Assembly (NCBI RefSeq): GCF_040549045.1
Contig: NZ_JBEWTB010000002.1
Location: forward strand, 713,501 to 777,500
DNA length: 64,000 nucleotides
Direction: 5' to 3'
DNA from: Endozoicomonas sp. NE40
GTDB lineage: Bacteria > Pseudomonadota > Gammaproteobacteria > Pseudomonadales > Endozoicomonadaceae
In this document: positions 37,801 through 44,470 of the stretch, piece after piece
How the letters are laid out: each line of letters opens with the position of its first letter
Numbering within the stretch: position 1 is the stretch's first letter
Translations under genes and position numbers: made by a program
Notes under the pieces: model-generated
Database searches by the model: none
What the model was told of the DNA's origin: nothing
What the model saw: the letters and a program-made list of their open reading frames with translations, nothing else

Positions 37801-40800
37801 AATTTGCTTCCGTTTTTCGGACTGGCTGGGAGGTTCGTCGGGCTTATATTGATAAACCTTGCTGTTCTTTTCTATTTTTTCTATTTCTTCCTCAAGTGCA
37901 GCGGCTGCCCTGGATAATGCTACTCCTATCTGATCTTCATCCCCTTCAGGTATTACATAACCGGAGTCGTTGACCTTAAAGCTCTTAAGTTCCTGAACCA
38001 GTTGTTTAATACCAAGCGGTTCAACAGCATCCCCCATGCTGCCAGAGTCAAGGGAATAACCAGAGTCTGTACTACTGAAATCATCGGAATCACTTTCCTG
38101 AACCAGAGGTTTTTTCAGGTGGCTGAATCGTAAAAGCGCCTGTTGTTCATTAATGGCTTCATCTCTTTTCTGGAACGCCTCATCCCTGTCCAGACGTGCC
38201 GTTTCAGCAAGCTCTTTTTCCAGCGCAACCTGTTTTTCCAGTTCCCCAATTTTTACTTCTGTAACGCCAAGCTGCTCACTGGTCTGACGCTCTTGTTCCT
38301 CCAGCTTATGATGGCTATCTTCCAGTGACTTAACACGGGCTTCAGTGTTCTTCAGTTTAATCAAAGTCTCTGAAAGTTCTGTATGTTCATGCCCCAGTTG
38401 TTCCTGCTTCTCGTTCAGTTGTTGCTGCAAGCTTTCAGCCTGTTCTCTGGCTGCCTGCAACTGACTCTCGACAATGCTTTTTTCTTCTCTTACTAATGCC
38501 AGATCCTGCTGCTTTGCGGTCAGATCATCGCCTGTTGACAATATCCGGGCTTCGGCGGTTTCTGCTCTCTGCAGGGCAGCGCTCAACTCTTTTTCCAGTC
38601 TGGATTCAAGCAGAGCAACTTTATTGGATGAACCTTTCAGATCTTCTTCCAGCCGTTCTACGACCTGGGTTTTCCGTTCAAGATCATTAGTCCTGTTGGT
38701 CAGCTCAGTGGATACCTGAGCATGTGCCTTTTGAAGTGTCCCGTAATCTTCTGAGCTTTTTTTCTGTAGATTATCCAGCTCGCCCCTGAGGCGCTCTTCC
38801 TCATTCTTTAATCGTTCGTTTTCCGGCCTTAATTTATCAAGATCATCTACAGCCTGCGTGTGGGCTTGTTTTAGAGCCTTGTGATCTTTCTTGGATTCAT
38901 CAATCTGCGTGGATAAAAATTCTATTCTTTTTTCAGCGGTTGCTGATTTATTTTTGAGATCGCTCAGCTCTTTATTAAGCAAGCTGCGTTCGCTATCCCA
39001 GCGACGCTTTTCATTACCAAAGCCGGTCTCTTCTTCAATCAGCTTTTTATTGCTTTCGTTTAGCTGATTTTTAACGTCCTGATAGTCAATTTGCAGAGCG
39101 GCCAGTGCTTCAGATTTTTCCGTCAAATCAGAAATCCGGCGTTCCAGACTCAGCTTTTCGCTGGTTAATTCGCTTTGAGCCAGTTTAAGCTTTCCAACTT
39201 CTTTAAGTTGGTCTTCTTTTTCGCTCCTGAACCCTTCAGCCTGACCTTTCAACTGTGTATTGAGAATACGCTGCTGTTCCAGCTCGTGATTAACACTTTG
39301 CAAATCTGATTCAGCCGATTTAATCAGGCTGTCAGCTTTCGCTTTTTCCAGCGTCAGCTTATTCAGCGCTTCATCAAGCGTATTAACCCTTTGCTCTCGC
39401 TGCTTCAGCTGTTCCTCAGCCTCTCTGATGGCGTGTTGATTTTTCAGCTCCAGCTCATTTCCCTGCACCCTGAGCTGTTCCAGTTCCAGCTCTGCTTTTT
39501 GCTTTTGTTGCAGAGTATCTTTGACAGCATCAGCCTGCAGATCACGATCTGCCGTAATGGTTTTAACATCCTCCTGAAGTCGGGTCACTTTCTCTGAAAG
39601 GACTTTTACACCTTCATCTCCGTCATTGAGTGTTGCTATCTCTAATTCACGCTCCCTGAGCTGAACTTCCAGCTTCTGGATCTGCTCTGTTTTGTCACCA
39701 AGCTCTGTAAGGCATTCATCTCTTTTCTGCTCAACCTCAGACTTTTTCTGCTCCAGTTCTGCCCTGGCTGTCTGCAGGCGTTCCAGCTCATCAGAAAGTG
39801 TTTGTTCCCGGCTAAGTGCCTGCTGATTTCTGGCTTGTTCTTCTTCAAGCTTTGTCTGGAAATCATCCGCACGTCCCTGTGCTTCCTGGTGAGCCTTTTG
39901 AGTATCGCTCAGCAATGCCTGTGACTCTTCCAGCTGGCTTTGCAGTTTTTCAAATGCTGTCTGTTGATCTGTCAGGCGTTCCGTTTCTGTCTGAAGCTGT
40001 CCCTGCAGTTTTTCCTGTTCAGCGACAAAAGCCAGGCGCTCTTTACCGGAGGTCTCCTCCTGACTCCTTAATTTGTCCTGAAGCGCTCGAATCTGTGCTT
40101 CAAATTCACTGCGCTGCTGGTTCCAGACTTTTTGTTCTTCTACCAGATTGTTCAGTTTGGATTCTGTCGCCTGCTTCTCTTCCTCAACAGCATGGCGATG
40201 CGATTCAGACTCTGTTAATGCCTTATCTTTTACTGCAAGCTCTTTCTCAAGATTCAGCCTCTGCTGATCAAACTCCGACTCTTTCTGGCTGATAACAACG
40301 CTATGCTGTTCCTGTTGCTCTTTAAGCGCCTGCTCAAGAGACTTCACCTCGTCACTGATCGTTGTCTGTGCTTTTTCAGCATCCGTTAGCTGTTGCAGGT
40401 ATTGCGTCTCTTTACTTCTAAGTTCATCCAGTTCTCTTTCAAGTCTGGTTTCCTTATCTTTTAAACCAGCCAGTTCGGTCTGAGCTTTCTGGTCAGCTTC
40501 AGCCTGGCTGGACAATTGCTGCCCTGCTTTCTCAGCCTCTCCCCGAACGGTGTTGAGCGCTTCCTGAAGCTCGCTGATCGTTTGCTGAGAGGACGTTACC
40601 TGATCCTGCAATGCCCTTGCTTTTTCTTCAGCTGTTTCCCGTTGTTTACTGGCGGTTTCAATCTCTGACAGTTTCTGGTTCAGCGCTTCCTGAGACTGTT
40701 CAGCTTTTGCCTTCCAGCCAGCGGTCTCTTCTTCACTGTCTTTAAGCTTCTGCGCAAGTAACTGACTTCCTTCTAATGCCTCACTCAATACCTGATCATG

Positions 40801-43800
40801 CTGTTTCTGTTTTGTTTCAGAGTCATCAATTAGCTGTTGATAGTCCGACTTCAGCTTCTGCAACTCGTTTTCTCTTGCGGAAGCCCGCGTTTCAGCATCA
40901 GCCTGCGCTTCCTGACTTGAAGCCAGTGCAGACTGATTTTCTAATTCCGCAGCATTAAGAAGGTTGTGCTGTTTTTCCAGCTCCTGGTGTTTTGTCTGCC
41001 ATTCACTTAACTGATCTTTTAATAACGCCTCACCGGCTTGAAGATCAGATAATTGACGTTGTAATAATTTATTCTCAGTTTCAGAAAGATTATTTTTCTG
41101 TTCCGTTTCTGAGGTAAGAGATTGTAAGGATGTAATTTGATCACGGTAGGCGTTCAGCTGGCTTTCATGTTCAGCCACTGCTTCATCAAACTGACGCTTC
41201 CAGTCCTCGATTTTGTTATTTTTTTCTGAAAGCTGCTGCTCAAGGCTGGTAATCTTTTCATTCGCTTCCTCGATAAGCCGTTTACTTTCAGCCTGCACCG
41301 CTTCAATGTCTTCATCAGTCTGCTGTTGAGCATTGGCAATCGCCTGCCTGGCTGCTCTTAACCGGATAACTTCCAGTTGTTCCCGATTCAGTTTTTCCTG
41401 ATTTTTTTCAAGTTCTGACTTTAAATGCTGGACCTCTATACTTTCCTGTCTTTCTCTCTCAGCAAGAGCCTCTTTAGCCTGACTGGCTTCAGCTTTAAGC
41501 GTTGCCTCAATCTCTTTATAGGCTTTCAGCTGGTTGTTCAGTTCATCACTTAACTGTTTTGTACTTTCCAGCTCTTCGGTTAATTGCTGTTGTTCATCCA
41601 GAGTCCGTTTCAAGACATTTTCTGCCTCTGACTGCTGAAGACTCAGTTGTTGTTCTTTCTCTGCAACACTCTGTTCAAGTTCTTCAATTTTGCTTTCCAG
41701 TGAGGTTTTATCTTTCTCCACGCTTTGCAGTGTGCTGTTGAGTTCCTCAAGCTGAGTATTTAATGAGGCTTCCTGCGTTTTGCTGGCTTCTGCCGCTTCT
41801 GTTAACGCACTTATCTGCTCGTTTTTCGCTTCTATCTGGTTGCGCAGTTTATCACTCAACTGTTTTGTACTTTCCAGCTCTTCGGTTAACTGCCGCTGTT
41901 CATCCAGAGCCTGTTTCGAGGCCTTTGCTGCTTCTGACTGCTGAAGACTCAGTTGTTGTTCTTTCTCTGCAACACTCTGTTCCAGCTCTTCAATTTTGCT
42001 TTCCAGTGAGGTTTTATCTTTCTCCACGCTTTGCAGTGTGCTGTTGAGTTCCTCAAGCTGAGTATTTAATGAGGCTTCCAGCGTTTTGCTGGCTTCTGCC
42101 GCTTCTGTTAACGCACTTATCTGCTCGTTTTTCGCTTCTATCTGGTTGCGCAGTTTATCACTCAACTGTTTTGTACTTTCCAGCTCTTCGGTTAACTGCC
42201 GCTGTTCATCCAGAGCCTGTTTCGAGGCCTTTGCTGCCTCTGACTGCTGAAGACTCAGTTGTTGTTCTTTCTCTGCAACACTCTGTTCCAGCTCTTCAAT
42301 TTTGCTTTCCAGTGAGGTTTTATCTTTCTCCACGCTTTGCAGTGTGCTGTTGAGTTCCTCAAGCTGAGTATTTAATGAGGCTTCCAGCGTTTTGCTGGCT
42401 TCTGCTGCTTTTGTTAACGCACTTATTTGCTGGTTCTTCGTTTCCAGCTTTGAATGGACTTCCGCTAGCGCATCAACCAGTTCCTCAACAGCCTGGTCAC
42501 TGTTTTTCCTCAGTGTTTTAAGATTCTCTTCTGCTTTTCGCAGTTCGTCTTTTGTCTTTTGATGTTTCGCCTCAAACTCTTCAGCAGCAGCTAACAACTG
42601 TGCTTCCGATGCACTTTTAGCCTGCTCCAGCTGTTGTTCCATCTCAGCCAGCTGATCTTTGAGGTGTGACTCTGCAAGCGTTAACTGTTCCAGTTGCGAT
42701 TTCAGCTCATCGTTACTTCTGGCAGACTCCTCCAGCAAATCATGCACTTCCTGAAAGCGTGTTGCCGCCTCAGCCGCTGCCTGACGGGAACGTTGTTGTT
42801 CCTGCTCCAGCGCAGAACTCTTTTGCAGAACCTGGTCTTTCTGGCTGGCAATCTCCCTTTCCAGTCCCCCTATTGTTTCCTCAAGTTTACCTTTGGCGGC
42901 CTGCGTCTCAGCCAAAGCATTTCTCATCCGGGCTTCACCCAGTTGTAATTTTTCAATCAACGCCTGTTGGTGCTGTTGCTGCTCCAGAAGGCTGGCGTTC
43001 TCATCCGTTAACTGGTCATTGCTGGTTTTCAGCCGTTCCCACTGATCCTTTAAAGTCTCAAGCCCTGCTTCCCGGTCACTCAGCAACTGAGTCTTAGATT
43101 CCAGTTCCTGGTTTAAAAACTGAATGGTTTGCTCATTGTGCTCAGCGTGACTCTGTGCTTCTTCAAGATGACTGTTGAGCTGCTCCACTTCGGCCTTCAG
43201 CTGTTCAATAGCCTGCTGGCTTTCCTCCAGCTGTTCCTGAAGTTCGTCTTCATGCGAAAGAAGGGGAGACGTTGAGGGTTGGCCCGGTTGCACCCCAGAG
43301 TCAGGGTACTGCTCGCCAGGCATGAGTTTACCTCTCTGAACCTCTTTGCCTTCTGTGAAACCAGCGTACTGGGGCTGAGGGGCGGCAAAAAGCTTACCTT
43401 CAACCGGTGCCTCGAACACTTCTTCTCCAGAGAAATAACCTGAATCTGTTTCATTTTCTGGACTGCCCGGTATGACAAAAGGTGCTTTGCAGGGTATATA
43501 GCCTTCCGGTATATAACTTCTCCGACAATAATATTCAGTGACAGCTTCGAGATCTTCCCTGAGTTCTTCCAGTTCCGCACTGAGAATAATTGCTCGATAG
43601 AAGCCATCGTCTGTCTTGTTTCTCTCCAGCTGTTCATTTTTTGCAGTTTCACGCTGCTCGATGACTTCCCTCATCACCTTAGCCCTCGCAACGGTCAGCT
43701 GAACACTTCCCAGAGGAATTGTTTCTCTTGTAAGGGATTCTGTTGTGAGGGATCGCACATCCAGATTTTCCAGGGGTGGAGGCAGGGGAAAATTGAGCGC

Positions 43801-44205
43801 TTGATGCAAACGAATGACCCGTGCCTGCATTTGTTCAAGATTAGCGGCACTGGCACGCTGAACCTCATATTCAGTGACGCCCATAACCGTGCTTTCTGCT
43901 CCGGAAGAACGCGAAAATGGTGCAGACAGCTTTAAAGCAGGATTACCGTAGTGCTTATCAGGCGGAGTCAGGGGCGGAGAAAGAACAGGGGTAACACTTT
44001 TCAGAGCCTCAACAGATCGTTCACTCATATCCAGGAGAGAACCTTCCATCGAAGATGACCGGCTATGAGCTGGCTTCGGAAGATACCGGGCAGGCTCTAC
44101 CGGTCTGACATTCGGGCGCTTGTCATCTCCCCAGTCTACATGGACCGGGTGACGAGCGCCTGTGCTGTGCTGCGTGCCATCACTTCTTGGGGGAGGGAAA
44201 TCCAT
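31870..44205 (-). CDS. Giant coiled-coil protein with a P-loop/helicase-like module, candidate effector
   Basis: A 4,111-aa protein of unrecognised family. Residues about 1-330 are disordered and Ser/Pro-rich. About 330-1980 are continuous heptad coiled coil (Gln/Glu/Leu/Lys-rich), including tandem 102-aa repeats. A linker with several DSGY motifs follows. Around residue 3065 a Walker A-like loop GTGWGKSTILKIL is followed by VVVCAPVTNQAELDIDL. Near 3380-3490, GGTGIDVYFTQ, VCLGVVEQGKEGRADAVAQQ and QLGRLMRRS resemble helicase motifs V-VI. The module recalls DUF3638/DUF3645-type giant ATPases, but that is an inference. No signal peptide or membrane span is seen. Size, coiled coil and the T3SS context suggest a host-directed protein; a structural role in the bacterium is not excluded. 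Confidence 0.75.
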   Translation of the reverse strand: MDFPPPRSDGTQHSTGARHPVHVDWGDDKRPNVRPVEPARYLPKPAHSRSSSMEGSLLDMSERSVEALKSVTPVLSPPLTPPDKHYGNPALKLSAPFSRSSGAESTVMGVTEYEVQRASAANLEQMQARVIRLHQALNFPLPPPLENLDVRSLTTESLTRETIPLGSVQLTVARAKVMREVIEQRETAKNEQLERNKTDDGFYRAIILSAELEELREDLEAVTEYYCRRSYIPEGYIPCKAPFVIPGSPENETDSGYFSGEEVFEAPVEGKLFAAPQPQYAGFTEGKEVQRGKLMPGEQYPDSGVQPGQPSTSPLLSHEDELQEQLEESQQAIEQLKAEVEQLNSHLEEAQSHAEHNEQTIQFLNQELESKTQLLSDREAGLETLKDQWERLKTSNDQLTDENASLLEQQQHQQALIEKLQLGEARMRNALAETQAAKGKLEETIGGLEREIASQKDQVLQKSSALEQEQQRSRQAAAEAATRFQEVHDLLEESARSNDELKSQLEQLTLAESHLKDQLAEMEQQLEQAKSASEAQLLAAAEEFEAKHQKTKDELRKAEENLKTLRKNSDQAVEELVDALAEVHSKLETKNQQISALTKAAEASKTLEASLNTQLEELNSTLQSVEKDKTSLESKIEELEQSVAEKEQQLSLQQSEAAKASKQALDEQRQLTEELESTKQLSDKLRNQIEAKNEQISALTEAAEASKTLEASLNTQLEELNSTLQSVEKDKTSLESKIEELEQSVAEKEQQLSLQQSEAAKASKQALDEQRQLTEELESTKQLSDKLRNQIEAKNEQISALTEAAEASKTQEASLNTQLEELNSTLQSVEKDKTSLESKIEELEQSVAEKEQQLSLQQSEAENVLKRTLDEQQQLTEELESTKQLSDELNNQLKAYKEIEATLKAEASQAKEALAERERQESIEVQHLKSELEKNQEKLNREQLEVIRLRAARQAIANAQQQTDEDIEAVQAESKRLIEEANEKITSLEQQLSEKNNKIEDWKRQFDEAVAEHESQLNAYRDQITSLQSLTSETEQKNNLSETENKLLQRQLSDLQAGEALLKDQLSEWQTKHQELEKQHNLLNAAELENQSALASSQEAQADAETRASARENELQKLKSDYQQLIDDSETKQKQHDQVLSEALEGSQLLAQKLKDSEEETAGWKAKAEQSQEALNQKLSEIETASKQRETAEEKARALQDQVTSSQQTISELQEALNTVRGEAEKAGQQLSSQAEADQKAQTELAGLKDKETRLERELDELRSKETQYLQQLTDAEKAQTTISDEVKSLEQALKEQQEQHSVVISQKESEFDQQRLNLEKELAVKDKALTESESHRHAVEEEKQATESKLNNLVEEQKVWNQQRSEFEAQIRALQDKLRSQEETSGKERLAFVAEQEKLQGQLQTETERLTDQQTAFEKLQSQLEESQALLSDTQKAHQEAQGRADDFQTKLEEEQARNQQALSREQTLSDELERLQTARAELEQKKSEVEQKRDECLTELGDKTEQIQKLEVQLRERELEIATLNDGDEGVKVLSEKVTRLQEDVKTITADRDLQADAVKDTLQQKQKAELELEQLRVQGNELELKNQHAIREAEEQLKQREQRVNTLDEALNKLTLEKAKADSLIKSAESDLQSVNHELEQQRILNTQLKGQAEGFRSEKEDQLKEVGKLKLAQSELTSEKLSLERRISDLTEKSEALAALQIDYQDVKNQLNESNKKLIEEETGFGNEKRRWDSERSLLNKELSDLKNKSATAEKRIEFLSTQIDESKKDHKALKQAHTQAVDDLDKLRPENERLKNEEERLRGELDNLQKKSSEDYGTLQKAHAQVSTELTNRTNDLERKTQVVERLEEDLKGSSNKVALLESRLEKELSAALQRAETAEARILSTGDDLTAKQQDLALVREEKSIVESQLQAAREQAESLQQQLNEKQEQLGHEHTELSETLIKLKNTEARVKSLEDSHHKLEEQERQTSEQLGVTEVKIGELEKQVALEKELAETARLDRDEAFQKRDEAINEQQALLRFSHLKKPLVQESDSDDFSSTDSGYSLDSGSMGDAVEPLGIKQLVQELKSFKVNDSGYVIPEGDEDQIGVALSRAAAALEEEIEKIEKNSKVYQYKPDEPPSQSEKRKQIIQALKVCHDKVQSVRDKYKTDEQESGSRKAVQKYLARIDVNTAVFEAEQKSFESGKARIREHSFDEKTRPFESLVQTNSDNPHDLVTRVLVKLRHLQQHSSRSPIQGELDGYTAAFLATSACSTLQRQFQEKVKTLEGQGDSALKSLLAYKEALQRILPGRLPLELANAVSPNARHYMEKQIAGAVAAIENAAEGDRTESTADFASTDSEDPRGESGKRQALSLLDNPVFARDVLSFLTSVRKEHQGIDKPWYNYTAASSAWLRDMRQKHGLIDMPTFSELYEACLFDLESRNASRLVTAKVTSNEGDFSSNKQGTKRQKLINQVKGCQDEEKKLEGTAEAFRGQSHNDSQLVVHPHRQVLDCFKKGTGQKLLDSTAVSRVSGSYRITDLGQNTNALFNTFFDGAGTASVKQSIVTGTRYMQLQSNKCIPPLVFEEKRDKGQLAQWKVAMGGAVWTVDPTLLLDHPELEVPFENRSGKPSVQRDWIPVRDDQGNTGILLLQKTRSNPQYFLYEVDTSGQLVPRTISDKPVEELQQARFLSKVVSLKPNNESNSVGKKQLLVQAILGSRRKWLPVNCEAQAHQLYLDSAVDHPVKAPIDTVDASDDLQFYTVSLNPLRNIIKTKREEQHKSATTLAEYNPEHYASFNVDATFNVAGDAFINTCQEHLKHDSDPVLGEQAAEQARFRKEVFKPLYVFEGCELKPQYIPASMDGEPPEGSPAFVSRRLDRVMTVNREHCTRLVEQMAVLRQQIVQQVASADQEKFSRYSERQILNQVMADFERGRLPAHCKDGEFINLVANLMLAENDLAQTQKIISRQESIKRDLQQLAADAPMMIDEKGGDRAAYANRCRKINLSMADCATAQENIHRSLENYADAPLTTDRLAKLSFERRARTVLRENQIEEVNAALQQLTECMADDASDKSMSRVSHKGTGWGKSTILKILTAHAAELAEGQKDCSVVVCAPVTNQAELDIDLSRFYAAKGKVYRRLDLEKDFVKPGQAWWTEEAVRKIENIVLGVAPEVPENQRQAVLQQEGQAPVGISVKDVQILKHLLNALESKGDLQPSEKRVVDRLHSIFGILAKSPTFIDEWVSLVVPYRTGDPQNVLDATRRAISALPDYQPTMDDIIRSHDEYVMSCSRRHLLCATPGTNYAQAVVAKADRAEDIKELAHTDPFTTQQRFNFWMSKAEPIFVTDPATANRPELLRQVVNKVGTDRSVLVFDGTESGDKTVEKAKAFYQDLKNARKEYAPTQAQKVRGMVFYNKQKEMQQYLEDDPRYGQESGATVLPEEEALMRQEGGTGIDVYFTQEQSEGTDAPQKGPDGEDEGSVGVCLGVVEQGKEGRADAVAQQLGRLMRRSTPRNLQKLFVVVDMKAVADICSDSPQKKKLQALSSELETAKAKINEHAGANQENLSSTQRKLVNQPLEVEDDIKAEKQIRKTHKDKPGLIKSALDARLENQMQEQLQHLKTVEWSQSGILGEFAEDLAHLKKLEWKAKKAWVELAFVEMAKREQNEDTRHYETLLEQAQVRSHVSGQLEKEHQWLQQGCAGVCQNLTFSEGVNKKLGSELKQSMVLQSFRETTEALMQQSPRRVAKKQIDKSEVKDIVTPDFVKQQIERCANEISISGLEQVVTDPLKTVRRDLYEKAIQAREVLVQRVSELEAHILEADKSVATDKKASGSYIRNLKGLTKIREQAEKEITDFRSVLDKQSQPTDRLDDLAIELKTGMTKRHVQMMDALTNVSFTTHINQSLRDSILENIKDSCAKFVTNSSHKLSFYSTSLEIEKKKALAQQETRKKSQSKEKGIDATAVQTEFTGVHLIIWRKTSGSKVRVDASQNDYAFSNMLFGDSMAQGDKSPRARPSSRGGRPLKSANLTRQSKVKFFSTPDLRERPDPEKEVDKLINTARSLKQEQKEKEAIRDFCANPGSLVFKQCLDEWKEQALNEMNAFYRDRQEESEAKVDFMTRQANMMQQFTVKTQ
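41535..42440. repeat. Tandem 306-bp coding repeats
   Basis: Two nearly identical 306-bp units (41763-42068 and 42069-42374) are flanked by a more diverged partial unit before (41535-41762) and a 66-bp partial unit after. They encode a 102-aa coiled-coil module containing EASLNTQLEELNSTLQ and KIEELEQSVAEKEQQ within the giant protein. Units stay in frame and keep the heptad register. Confidence 0.92.
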
Positions 44206-44470
44206 ATTCCGTTACAACTCGCCCTGTTAACTTCGTAAGAAAAAAATTGGAATAAGCACTTCTATCTTGATAGCAGGAAGGTACAACTGATGGATAAGAT
44301 CAACCTCTGCAATAAGCACTGCTTACTGCAATAGCTAATACTCATAAAAAGACTGCATTATGAGTGAGATAGCTTGTTCTCTAACTATTGAGGCTAGCAA
44401 GGGAGTTAACGGTGGTTTTTAACTCAAGAGATAAATTTAAAATAACAAGCAAATTTAGAATTAGCGTTCG

